A stretch of 64,000 nt of DNA from BOG-932 sp965276835. GTDB lineage: Bacteria; Pseudomonadota; Alphaproteobacteria; BOG-932; Roseiterribacteraceae. The translations under genes were made by a program, and so were the position numbers. Positions 1 through 7,067 of the stretch are shown in pieces; position 1 is the stretch's first letter; each line of letters begins with the position of its first letter. The stretch is taken from the NCBI GenBank assembly GCA_965276835.1, contig OZ255631.1:1364001-1428000 (forward strand), written 5' to 3'. A model generated the notes under the pieces. The model was given only the letters and a program-made list of their open reading frames with translations. It searched no databases and had not been told where the DNA came from.

Positions 1-80
1 CATTCCTAGAGACATTCGGAGGTCCTTAAAATTAAGCGTGCGGATTTAGCACGCAGCATAAGTGGATACGAACCTCCAAA

Positions 81-109
81 GAAAAACCCCCTCCGGATAG
101 GAGGGGGTT
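81..109 (-). terminator. Rho-independent terminator of the secreted-protein pair
   Basis: A perfect 10-bp inverted repeat (85-94 with 100-109) with a 5-nt loop is followed, on the minus strand, by a T-run at 86-82. It lies just after the stop of the 91-residue secreted protein and should end the two-gene transcript that starts near 884. Confidence 0.85.
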
Positions 110-120
110 CAACAGTCGCC

Positions 121-396
121 TTAGCGGAAATTGAACAGAAGATTGATGCCCGGTGAGGGCGGCGGCGGCCCATATACGATCGGCGGCCTGTAGTAGGTTC
201 GACGCCCGTAATAATAGGGCGTGCCCCATCGATGTGCCCGCCATTGGTTGTAGCGGTGATCGCGCGCACGCCACGCATTCGCGCGCCAGCCGTCATTGCG
301 CCAATAGGCTTGGGCGGAAGGCACAAAGCTGCTCATCGCGCCAGCGAAGACGACGGCCGCCAAGCCGCCGGCGAAGGTTAACTTCAGGATGCTCAT
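121..396 (-). CDS. Small secreted W/R/Y-rich protein
   Basis: A 91-residue protein with an N-terminal signal peptide (hydrophobic stretch about residues 6-22, probable cleavage after SAQA near residue 29). The mature part is very rich in Trp, Arg and Tyr and ends in a Pro-rich tail and LLFNFR. This composition is common in short uncharacterised exported proteins of Alphaproteobacteria; no catalytic motif is visible. Its ATG overlaps the stop of the upstream LTXXQ-type gene by 4 bp, so the two are probably translationally coupled, and a strong terminator follows. The function is unknown; a periplasmic or envelope location is inferred from the signal peptide. Confidence 0.65.
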   Translation of the reverse strand: MSILKLTFAGGLAAVVFAGAMSSFVPSAQAYWRNDGWRANAWRARDHRYNQWRAHRWGTPYYYGRRTYYRPPIVYGPPPPSPGINLLFNFR

Positions 397-884
397 GATT
401 TCTTGCTCGCATGTTTGCCCCTGCCCTTGCGCGGAACGAACAGGGAGTCAGCTTCCTTCTTTTGATCGTCGTTCAAAACCGTATACAGCGATTCGAACGC
501 GGGGATCAGTTCCTTGACGTTGTCGGCATGGGCCTGGACGGTAGCCTGATAGGCCTTCAGATCGTCTAGAGCCGTCGCCGTCTTTTCGGCGGCCTCTGCC
601 TTCGCCACCGTCTCGTCCATGTTTTTGGCATTGTTGCGCATCACATCGGCCAGCTTGCCGAATGCCTTTTCCTGGTCGGCTGTAATGCCGAGCTTGTCGT
701 GAATTTCCTTGATGCGATCGTCGGCTTTTTCTTCATGGGACATCGAAGCCTTGCCGGTGGCTGCCGGCGCATCGGCTGCAACCGGTGCATCGGCGGCGAA
801 TGACGGCACGGCGATTGTGACCGTCCCCGCCATGGCGAGCAGGGCCAGAGAAGGTAGAAAATACCTGAGATTCCGGATTGTCAT
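393..884 (-). CDS. Spy/CpxP-like (LTXXQ-type) periplasmic protein
   Basis: A 163-residue protein with a clear signal peptide (hydrophobic core residues 8-27, cleavage likely after SFA30). The mature part is helical, charged and Ala/Lys/Glu-rich, with LGITADQEKAF near residues 65-75, which resembles the LTXXQ repeat of Spy/CpxP periplasmic chaperones and stress sensors. I chose the ATG at 884 because the signal peptide starts there and a TGAGG-like ribosome site precedes it; an in-frame ATG at 935 would add 17 residues unlike a signal peptide. It is the first gene of a two-gene unit with the small W/R/Y-rich protein. A role in envelope stress is inferred from family resemblance only. Confidence 0.65.
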   Translation of the reverse strand: MTIRNLRYFLPSLALLAMAGTVTIAVPSFAADAPVAADAPAATGKASMSHEEKADDRIKEIHDKLGITADQEKAFGKLADVMRNNAKNMDETVAKAEAAEKTATALDDLKAYQATVQAHADNVKELIPAFESLYTVLNDDQKKEADSLFVPRKGRGKHASKKS

Positions 885-1030
885 GTTTATGGCCTCATTC
901 CTTTTGGCGTCCGATGCAGCGTTTGAAAAATGCAACCGGCAACGACTGTAATAAGTTCCGCTCCACAGGCAAAGCTCTTTGAAGCGACGCGGGGATTCGT
1001 GATCTCACCCGCGCCATCCGCATTGCAGGC

Positions 1031-1210
1031 CTACCAGCGACGATAACCGCCATAATAACCGTAAGCAGGCGCAGGCGCGTAGACAGGCCCATAAGCGTAG
1101 GCCGGGCGATAATAACGCGGACCATAGGCCGGGCCGACATAGCAGCCGCCCAAAAAGACCGTCGCCGCCAGCAATGCCACACCGACCGTGGTTTTCTTGA
1201 AGATCGACAT
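1031..1210 (-). CDS. Tiny Tyr/Pro-rich lipoprotein
   Basis: A 59-residue protein starting MSIFKKTT, with a hydrophobic segment and a lipobox LGGC at residues 20-23, so a lipoprotein processed by signal peptidase II is expected. The rest is a low-complexity Tyr/Pro/Ala/Gly tail with repeated YGP, YAP and YGG units ending in YRRW. The ATG is preceded at good spacing by GGAGAAGGTG, which supports translation. It lies between the LTXXQ-type gene and the NDUFAF6-like gene, all on the minus strand. The function is unknown; such tails occur in small surface lipoproteins. Confidence 0.65.
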   Translation of the reverse strand: MSIFKKTTVGVALLAATVFLGGCYVGPAYGPRYYRPAYAYGPVYAPAPAYGYYGGYRRW

Positions 1211-1322
1211 AATTCGACACCTTCTCCCAAATCGGGCCGTTCGTTGGCCCAGGCTGAGATATGGGAAGCAAATCGGGCAGGTTCGTGGCCATGCGAAGGT
1301 CGTTCAGGGGCAATTCGCCGCT

Positions 1323-2189
1323 TCAGTAGCCCCTCGTCAGCGCTCGCAATCCCAATCTGGCGACCGTCATCGGGTGCGGCTTTCGGCGCTCCAGAACGAA
1401 CGGATCCCAACCGGCATGCTTGATATCCGCAAGATAATAACGGGCCAGCGACGCGATGAGCGCGGGCGACCGGGCGGCTTTCGGCACGATCTCGATCGCA
1501 AGCGGGACGGCATCCAGCAAGTCGCGCGCATAGTCTCCGATTTCCCGGCAAACCTCAGGCAATCCCGGTGATGGCTTAAGGTCGAACACACCTTGTACAC
1601 GGACCGTGTGCTCCATAAGCAGGGTCTCCGGCAGGTAGAGTCGCCGTTGCCGCGCATGGAACGGAACCGCGCGCAGCAATCCGGTCAACGCCCAGGCCGT
1701 CCCCGCTAAAGCCGCAACCTCCTCGGCCGCCTCCTGCCCGGCACCGGCAATTCGCAGGGCAAGCGCCAACAAAGGGGCGCCGGTACCTTCCGCATAGGCA
1801 TTGAGCGCCGCGAAATCCGCGGGCGGGGTGCGATCGATATCGAATTCACGGGCGTCGATCATACGGTCGAACAGACCACGATCCAGTTTTGCTTCTGCGA
1901 TCGCGACGCCCAGCGGCCGGGCAACCTCGTGCGCGACGGTTTCGCCGGCATAAAGCCGGTCCAGCGTGTCGCGCCACCATTGCAGACGCATCCGCCCGAT
2001 CAAAGGTTCGGTGACGACCTCGGCAACCTTTGCGATCTCGATGTTGAACGCATAAAGCGCGAACAGGCTTTCCCGTGCCGTGGCGGGCGCGAAGATTGCT
2101 GTCACAAAGCGATCGTGGTCGTACCGCCGCACCTGTTCCGCGGGATATGACGGCGTTACCGAACGATCTCTTTTTACAACCGAGTTCAA
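1323..2189 (-). CDS. Squalene/phytoene synthase-fold protein, NDUFAF6-like
   Basis: A 288-residue protein of the squalene/phytoene synthase superfamily. The region FNIEIAKVAEVVTEPLIGRM, followed by a Gln-Trp-Trp-Arg segment (about residues 49-72), matches the corresponding segment of human NDUFAF6, a complex I assembly factor. The Asp-rich DDxxD motif expected at this place in true prenyl synthases is absent, so isoprenoid chemistry is unlikely. LRAVPFHARQRRLYLP further along is also family-typical. A role in assembling NADH dehydrogenase is inferred from the mitochondrial relative. A second such relative (NDUFAF3/Mth938 fold) lies at 6.7-7.1 kb. The start is the first ATG; a few residues more or less are possible. 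Confidence 0.75.
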   Translation of the reverse strand: MNSVVKRDRSVTPSYPAEQVRRYDHDRFVTAIFAPATARESLFALYAFNIEIAKVAEVVTEPLIGRMRLQWWRDTLDRLYAGETVAHEVARPLGVAIAEAKLDRGLFDRMIDAREFDIDRTPPADFAALNAYAEGTGAPLLALALRIAGAGQEAAEEVAALAGTAWALTGLLRAVPFHARQRRLYLPETLLMEHTVRVQGVFDLKPSPGLPEVCREIGDYARDLLDAVPLAIEIVPKAARSPALIASLARYYLADIKHAGWDPFVLERRKPHPMTVARLGLRALTRGY

Positions 2190-2269
2190 ACTGTTGATCT
2201 CCGAGCAGGCATGTCCGACAATCCATCAACAGTCGGCGGGAGTCGCCGGAGTCTAAAGGGAGCGGCGAG

Positions 2270-2872
2270 ATGGGTAAATTTTTGGAAAGTTTGAACCGGG
2301 CGCTTCTGCTCGGCGTGTTTCTCATGCTTGTGCTGGTTGTCGCACTTCATCGCAGTTCGGTCGGGGCCGGTCCGCTCTGGGCGGACTATTTCGTAATGTA
2401 TCTGCATGTCTTCTTCGGCATCCTGTGGATCGGCCTGCTGTACTATTTCAACTTCGTGCAGACACCGGTCATGCCAAAGATTCCGGCTGAGCTCAAACCG
2501 GGTGTTTCCAAATATATCGCGCCGACGGCCTTGTTCTGGTTCCGCTGGGCCGCGGCATTCACGGTCCTGATGGGTTTGGGAACGGCGCAGATGAAGGAAA
2601 AGGACATGGGCGGCGTCATCGGAACGCTCACCTTCGCGCCGAACCTCGTCACCATCGGTATCGGCATGTGGCTCGCAATCATCATGGCCGCCAACGTCTG
2701 GTTCGTGATTTGGCCGAACCAGAAGAAGGTGTTGGGCATTGTCCCGGCCGACGACGCAGCCAAAGCCAAGGCCGGTCGGATCGGCATGATCGCGTCGCGT
2801 CTCAACACGGTGCTGTCGATCCCGATGCTCTATTGCATGGTCATGCAGGGCGCCGGCTTCTCGATCGGCTGA
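2270..2872 (+). CDS. PuuD-like (urate hydroxylase membrane domain) integral membrane protein
   Basis: A 200-residue protein with about four to five membrane helices (near residues 11-27, 39-60, 87-105, 127-148 and 175-195). The segments YLHVFFGILWIGLLYYFNFV and ALFWFRWAAAFTVLMG are typical of the urate-oxidase N-terminal membrane domain family, annotated as PuuD in many Alphaproteobacteria. Only the membrane domain is present; no cytochrome c CxxCH motif is seen, unlike full-length PuuD, so true urate oxidation is doubtful. The gene is monocistronic: it has its own terminator and is divergent from the NDUFAF6-like gene. Confidence is high for the family and low for the reaction. Confidence 0.7.
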   Translation: MGKFLESLNRALLLGVFLMLVLVVALHRSSVGAGPLWADYFVMYLHVFFGILWIGLLYYFNFVQTPVMPKIPAELKPGVSKYIAPTALFWFRWAAAFTVLMGLGTAQMKEKDMGGVIGTLTFAPNLVTIGIGMWLAIIMAANVWFVIWPNQKKVLGIVPADDAAKAKAGRIGMIASRLNTVLSIPMLYCMVMQGAGFSIG

Positions 2873-2895
2873 TCGTCGTACACATCGTGTCGGGG

Positions 2896-2922
2896 AAAAG
2901 GGCTGGAGACAGCCCTTTTTTC
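2896..2922 (+). terminator. Rho-independent terminator after the PuuD-like gene
   Basis: Inverted repeat AAGGGCTG/CAGCCCTT with a GAGA loop followed directly by a T-run, 24 nt after the stop of the PuuD-like gene and just upstream of tag. Confidence 0.85.
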
Positions 2923-2944
2923 TTGCCCGGGATTGGAGGCAACC

Positions 2945-3502
2945 ATGAGTCAAACCGTCAAACGCTGTGTGTGGTCAGGCGCTGACGCGATGATGATCGC
3001 CTATCACGATACAGAATGGGGCGTGCCCGAACGGGACAGCCGCGCTTTGTGGGAAAAACTGATCCTGGACGGTTTCCAGGCCGGGCTTTCGTGGTCGACC
3101 ATCCTGAAAAAACGCGACGCGTTCCGCCAGGCGTTCGATGGCTTCGATCCGGAGATCATCGCGAGATATAACGACACTAAAGTCGAGAGCCTGCTGCAAA
3201 ATGCCGGCATCATCCGTTCGCGCTCCAAGATCGAGGCGACGATCGGCAACGCACGCGCCTATTTGAAGATGCAGGCGGCGGGCGAGGATTTCAGCGCCTT
3301 CGTCTGGTCGTTTACTGGCGGGAAGCCGATTCGCAACACCGGTCCGGTTCCGGCCAAGACGCCTTTATCGCAATCCCTGTCCGTCGCGCTGAAAAAGCGT
3401 GGCTTCAAGTTCGTCGGACCTGTAATCGTCTATGCATGGATGCAGGCCGTCGGTTTGATCAACGACCACGCGTCGGACTGCTTCCGCCGAGACGCCGTAT
3501 AA
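2945..3502 (+). CDS. tag: DNA-3-methyladenine glycosylase I
   Basis: A 185-residue cytosolic base-excision enzyme that removes N3-methyladenine from alkylated DNA. The N-terminal RCVWSG (Cys8), AYHDTEWG (His21) and C-terminal DHASDC (His and Cys) supply the four zinc ligands of the Tag family. The core LILDGFQAGLSWSTILKKR is the family signature. The ATG at 2945 is preceded at 5 nt by GGAGG. A TTG further upstream in the same frame would overlap this ribosome site and is not preferred. Length is normal for the family. It is followed 16 nt later by the DUF1330 gene and is probably co-transcribed with it. Confidence 0.93.
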   Translation: MSQTVKRCVWSGADAMMIAYHDTEWGVPERDSRALWEKLILDGFQAGLSWSTILKKRDAFRQAFDGFDPEIIARYNDTKVESLLQNAGIIRSRSKIEATIGNARAYLKMQAAGEDFSAFVWSFTGGKPIRNTGPVPAKTPLSQSLSVALKKRGFKFVGPVIVYAWMQAVGLINDHASDCFRRDAV

Positions 3503-3518
3503 ATCAAAGGGGAATTAC

Positions 3519-3806
3519 GTGGCTGCCTATATCGTATTCACGCGCGACAAGACCACCAACCAGGCCGAAATGGACACCTATTCGAAGATGGCCGGCGCGG
3601 CATCGGCGGGACATAATATGACTCCGCATGTGGTCTATGGCCGGCACGAAGTGCTGGAAGGCCCGCCCGTCGAGGGTGTCGTGGTCCTGTCGTTCCCGAC
3701 TTTTGCCGAGGCCAAGGCCTGGTATGAAAGCCCAGCTTATACCGAGGCCAAGAAGCACCGTTTCGCCGGTGCGGAATATCGTGCGGTGTTGGTCGAAGGA
3801 CTCTAG
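3519..3806 (+). CDS. DUF1330 family protein
   Basis: A 95-residue protein with a GTG start preceded by AAAGGGG. The pattern YIVFTRDKTTNQAEMDTYSK, a conserved central EVLEGPP, then VVLSFPTFAEAKAWYESPAY is the DUF1330 (dimeric alpha/beta barrel) signature. The function of the family is not established; some members resemble small ligand-binding or monooxygenase-like barrels. It follows tag on the same strand. Its last 4 bases overlap the end of the Hsp70-like gene on the other strand, a convergent arrangement with no room for a separate terminator. Confidence 0.85.
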   Translation: MAAYIVFTRDKTTNQAEMDTYSKMAGAASAGHNMTPHVVYGRHEVLEGPPVEGVVVLSFPTFAEAKAWYESPAYTEAKKHRFAGAEYRAVLVEGL

Positions 3807-5056
3807 CCGAACCGGCGCTGCGCCTCCAGCGTCAAGCCGGCGGCAACCGACAGGAAGTCCGCGCCCGTTGCGACCTGCGCACCGGGCGCGGCGCCCGCAA
3901 CCGCGGCACGAACCGCTGGGATCCGGCTAGAGCCGCCGGTAAAGAATATCGTCTGGATATCGCGCGGTGTCAGACCGGCGTTCGCCACACAACTGGCCGC
4001 ACAGTCGCGCAGCCGGACCGATTGATCGCGCACGGTCCACTCGAAATCCGGGCGCGTCACTGGCACATGCAGGCGCGGGTCGATGAAATTCAGCGGGATG
4101 TCCGACTGGGGCGCTGCACTTAACGCGATCTTGGCCTGTTCCACCGCGATCGCGATGCGGTGACCGAGTCGCTTCTGGACGACCGCCTGCAGCCGCGCCA
4201 GCTTCCGGGGCTCCGCCGCGCCGGCAAGCAGTTCGGCGATCATTCGCTCGTTGCGCGGGGTATAGCTGAAATTGATCTTTGCCCAGGTCGACAGCAGGTC
4301 GTAGGGCGCCCGGGGCATCGGCAGGTTTTTCTCGACCAGGAAACTGCCCAGCCCAAGGATCGGCATGACAGCGGTCAGGCTGAACAGCGAATCGAAATCG
4401 GTTCCGCCGATATGGACACCGGCGTTGGCCAGAATGTCGTCCGCGCGATCCGGCCGCTTGTGCCGGTCAGGCCCGATGCGGATGACAGTGAAATCCGACG
4501 TTCCGCCGCCGACATCCGCGATCAGCACTACCTCTTCCCGCGATGTGCGCAGCTCATAGTCATAGGCCGCGGCGATCGGTTCGTAGACGAACGATACATC
4601 CTTGAACCCGACCCGGCGGGCGATGTCGTCCAGCGTCTTCTGCGCCTTGGCGTCGGCTGTGTCGTCATCGTCGATGAATCGCACGGGGCGGCCGTGGACC
4701 ACCGCCTCGATCTCCTGCCCCAGGAATGCTTCGGCCTTCTTCTTTAAATGCCGGACGAAGATTTCGATGATCTCGGTGAACCGCAAATTCCGGCGGCCAG
4801 CCGTGGTGGTTTCCTCGATCAGGGAGGTTCCCAGGATCGATTTAAGCGCCCGCATCAATCGGCCTTCGGTCTGGCCGACATAGGCTTCGATCGCCGCATC
4901 GCCGAACAGGATGCTGCCCCGAGTCTCATCATCGAAGAACAGGGCGCTGGGGATCAGCGTGCGGTCGTCTTCGACTTCCGCCATGGTGACCGAGCCATCG
5001 CGGATCACGCCCACGGCCGAGTTCGACGTCCCGAAATCCAGCCCGCAGGCATTCAT
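3803..5056 (-). CDS. Hsp70-family (YegD-like) ATPase
   Basis: A 417-residue protein consisting almost only of the actin/Hsp70 nucleotide-binding fold. LDFGTSNSAVGV near the N-terminus is the phosphate-1 loop, IADVGGGTSDFTVI about residues 179-192 is phosphate-2, and FFTGGSSRIPAVRAAV near residues 367-382 is the adenosine motif. There is no substrate-binding domain like that of DnaK, which matches the YegD subgroup of E. coli. Substrate and partners are unknown. It is divergent from sodB, with a 196-bp spacer that may fold as RNA. Confidence 0.88.
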   Translation of the reverse strand: MNACGLDFGTSNSAVGVIRDGSVTMAEVEDDRTLIPSALFFDDETRGSILFGDAAIEAYVGQTEGRLMRALKSILGTSLIEETTTAGRRNLRFTEIIEIFVRHLKKKAEAFLGQEIEAVVHGRPVRFIDDDDTADAKAQKTLDDIARRVGFKDVSFVYEPIAAAYDYELRTSREEVVLIADVGGGTSDFTVIRIGPDRHKRPDRADDILANAGVHIGGTDFDSLFSLTAVMPILGLGSFLVEKNLPMPRAPYDLLSTWAKINFSYTPRNERMIAELLAGAAEPRKLARLQAVVQKRLGHRIAIAVEQAKIALSAAPQSDIPLNFIDPRLHVPVTRPDFEWTVRDQSVRLRDCAASCVANAGLTPRDIQTIFFTGGSSRIPAVRAAVAGAAPGAQVATGADFLSVAAGLTLEAQRRFG

Positions 5057-5121
5057 GCATAACCCCTGATAACGCGAGGCCGCATGATCTAGTACATGTG
5101 CGGTTCCGTCGCTAGGGCTGG

Positions 5122-5228
5122 GGTATTGTTACGAAAAATCAGGTGGTTAAATACAGACGGACGGTTCGGCAAAAGGAACCTGATTCCCAATACCACCGTT
5201 AGGTCTATATCCGGCCTTTTCAGGCCGG
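5122..5228 (+). promoter_or_regulatory. Structured sodB leader (candidate cis-regulatory RNA)
   Basis: Two nested perfect stems: GGTATTG (5122-5128) pairs with CAATACC (5188-5194), and inside it AATCAGGT (5137-5144) pairs with ACCTGATT (5178-5185). A separate perfect 7-bp hairpin, CCGGCCT/AGGCCGG with a TTTC loop, spans 5211-5228 and ends 12 nt before the AGGAG of sodB. The stems are read directly; a regulatory role is inference. No match to a known riboswitch class was recognised. Confidence 0.4.
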
Positions 5229-5252
5229 CCATCCAATCCCAGGAGCCCGACT

Positions 5253-5870
5253 ATGGCGTTCGAACTTCCCGCGCTGCCGTTTGCCTATGACGCACTTGCG
5301 CCGCACATGTCCAAGGAAACCTTGGAATACCACCACGATAAGCACCACAAGACTTATGTCGAGACGGCCAACAAGCTGTTGAAGGACAGCGGGCTGGAGG
5401 GCAAGTCGCTGGAGGACGTGATCATCGCCAGCCATCGCGATGAGAAACTGAAGAAGCTCTATAACAATGCCGCGCAACACTGGAACCATTCTCAGTTTTG
5501 GCTGAGCCTGAAAAAGGACAGCGACACCCCAAAAGGCGAATTGGCCAAAGCCATCGATTCGACCTTCGGCGGGCTGGAAGCGTTCAAGAAGAATTTCGTC
5601 GCCGAGGGCGTGGCGCAATTCGGCTCGGGCTGGGTCTGGCTGGCGGCCGACAACGGCAAGCTGGAGATCCTAAAGACCGGCAATGCCGACAATCCATTGA
5701 TCGTGGGCAAGACCGCTCTGCTGGTCTGCGATGTATGGGAACACGCTTATTACATCGATTATCGCAACGCGCGGGAGAAATACCTGCAGACCTTCGCCGA
5801 CCATCTGACCAATTGGGCGCACGCGACCGAGATGTTCGATCAGGCCGCGTCCCATAGGGCGGCGGCGTAA
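5253..5870 (+). CDS. sodB: Superoxide dismutase (Fe)
   Basis: A 205-residue cytosolic enzyme that dismutates superoxide to oxygen and peroxide. The four metal ligands are visible: His27 in LEYHHDKHH, His76 in NNAAQHWNHS, and Asp159 and His163 in DVWEHAYYIDYRN. Gln75 in the AAQ.WNH motif is the usual marker of iron rather than manganese enzymes. The ATG follows AGGAG by 7 nt. No signal peptide is present. The gene stands alone, with a structured leader upstream and a long hairpin downstream. Length is slightly above the usual 192-200 because of a short Ala-rich tail. Confidence 0.95.
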   Translation: MAFELPALPFAYDALAPHMSKETLEYHHDKHHKTYVETANKLLKDSGLEGKSLEDVIIASHRDEKLKKLYNNAAQHWNHSQFWLSLKKDSDTPKGELAKAIDSTFGGLEAFKKNFVAEGVAQFGSGWVWLAADNGKLEILKTGNADNPLIVGKTALLVCDVWEHAYYIDYRNAREKYLQTFADHLTNWAHATEMFDQAASHRAAA

Positions 5871-5880
5871 GCTCTAGTTT

Positions 5881-5922
5881 TCCGTCCACCGGGATCTCTT
5901 CGGAGAACTCCCGGGGGACGGA
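5881..5922 (+). other. Long stable hairpin 3' of sodB
   Basis: CCGTCC (5882-5887) pairs with GGACGG (5916-5921), CCGGGA (5889-5894) with TCCCGG (5909-5914), and TCTC with GAGA around a TTCG loop. C(UUCG)G is an exceptionally stable tetraloop. It begins 11 nt after the sodB stop. No T-run follows, so it is more likely an mRNA 3'-end stabiliser or a weak terminator than a classic one. Confidence 0.55.
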
Positions 5923-6153
5923 CCTGGAGTGCCTGGTACTGTAATCGGCTCTGACCTTTAGTACTCAGGTCGATACTGTCAGAACGACAACCCTGACTGC
6001 CGCGCCGGTGCTCCATCGCCTTGGTTACAATTATATACAATTAAAGAGAAATCTCGTTACAAAATTTTTTGCGATTCATTTTATTCTTTATTCTTGACAC
6101 ACTAACGTGCGACAATCTGGCCGTCGTCAAAACGAGTCCGGATTTACTGCGGA

Positions 6154-6675
6154 ATGCCCGAATCCAGCAGATCACAAGAATTCGACTTCGACTATAATCG
6201 CAATGCGATCATTTACCGAGGTAAAGTAATCAAGTTGTCGCCGCACGAGGCTGACATCTTGCGCGTGCTGCTGAACAACCGCGCCCGCCCCACCCCCATC
6301 GGCACATTGATCCAACGGGTCTATGGCGCCAACGAACCCGATGCTGCGGCGGTGTCGATCCGTGTTGCGATCCATTCCTTACGCAAAAAGGTCCAGGAAA
6401 CCGGGATGCGCATCCGGGCGGAAGCCAAGGTCGGATATGAGATCGAGGCCGACAGCATTCCCGAGCTCAATCGCCGATTACACGACAAGATATTGATGGC
6501 TCTCAACGTCGCCTGCGCAAATGAGGAGCATGAGATTGCCGAGTATCTGCGGTCGGCGCTCAAGTTGGCCGTGGTAAAGCGCGAAAAATGGTTGGGCATG
6601 GACCGGCCGCCGTCCAAACCGACTGTAAGCCGGCCACCGGCGAAGCCGATCGCGACCAGGATAGCCGCAGGCTAA
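6154..6675 (+). CDS. Stand-alone winged-helix (OmpR/PhoB-type) DNA-binding protein
   Basis: A 173-residue protein. Residues about 10-95 form a Trans_reg_C winged helix: IKLSPHEADILRVLLNN leads into the recognition region AVSIRVAIHSLRKKVQE and a beta-hairpin RIRAEAKVGYEIEA. There is no receiver domain, so it is not a normal response regulator. The C-terminal part (about 100-145) is helical, and the tail is Pro/Arg-rich. Upstream lies about 280 bp of AT-rich DNA with no gene. The target and signal are unknown. It converges with the Mth938-like gene, overlapping its end by 4 bp. Confidence 0.8.
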   Translation: MPESSRSQEFDFDYNRNAIIYRGKVIKLSPHEADILRVLLNNRARPTPIGTLIQRVYGANEPDAAAVSIRVAIHSLRKKVQETGMRIRAEAKVGYEIEADSIPELNRRLHDKILMALNVACANEEHEIAEYLRSALKLAVVKREKWLGMDRPPSKPTVSRPPAKPIATRIAAG

Positions 6676-7052
6676 TCCATCGGCAGCAAGGCCGCCGCCA
6701 CGCGCCGCTCCTCGCCGATCAGGACATTGTAGGTCCGGCAGGCGGCACCGGTATCCATCACCTCGATAGCGAAGCCCATCGCGCGAATTTCCTGCCGCAG
6801 TTTCGAAGGCAGCAGCGCGATTTTCTGACCGGTACCGATCAGCAGCAATTCGATCGGCGGGTCGGTCGCGTCACGCACCGGCTCGAACGCACGCGGCACC
6901 AGATCGGCGACCGTCAAGACCGGCCAAAGAACCGTGCGCGTCGGAAAGACCAGTATCGCGCCCCACCATTCCATATCGGAGACGCGGAATCCGCCCTTGG
7001 CATAGCCCTGCACAACCTGGCGGTCGTGCGAGGGAAGCGGGTTGATCTCCAC
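6672..7052 (-). CDS. Mth938-fold (DUF498, NDUFAF3-like) protein
   Basis: A 126-residue protein of the Mth938 family. GYAKGGFRVSDMEWWGAILV, a central IELLLIGTGQKIALLP and the end MDTGAACRTYNVLIGEERRV are the family signatures. The human relative NDUFAF3 is a mitochondrial complex I assembly factor. In Alphaproteobacteria the gene is usually found behind secDF, as here (15 nt after the secDF stop). No catalytic residues are evident. A link to respiratory complex assembly in this organism is inference from homology and from the NDUFAF6-like gene nearby. Confidence 0.85.
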   Translation of the reverse strand: MEINPLPSHDRQVVQGYAKGGFRVSDMEWWGAILVFPTRTVLWPVLTVADLVPRAFEPVRDATDPPIELLLIGTGQKIALLPSKLRQEIRAMGFAIEVMDTGAACRTYNVLIGEERRVAAALLPMD

Positions 7053-7067
7053 GCGGCCAGGCCGCCC

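Noticed and set aside
1..3. ATG on the minus strand at the window edge
   Set aside because: No usable ribosome site at proper spacing and no coding sequence left in the window.
36..54. GCGTGC/GCACGC hairpin at the left edge
   Set aside because: It is short, with only a weak T-rich tail, and the adjoining gene is outside the window.
895..1551. Minus-strand open frame overlapping the NDUFAF6-like gene
   Set aside because: Its translation is unlike a protein. A different frame in the same place holds a short lipoprotein with signal peptide and ribosome site.
6094..6116. TTGACA with nearby GACAAT before the winged-helix gene
   Set aside because: The spacing is only 11 bp, and nothing like a -10 is at 16-18 bp, so I do not call a promoter.
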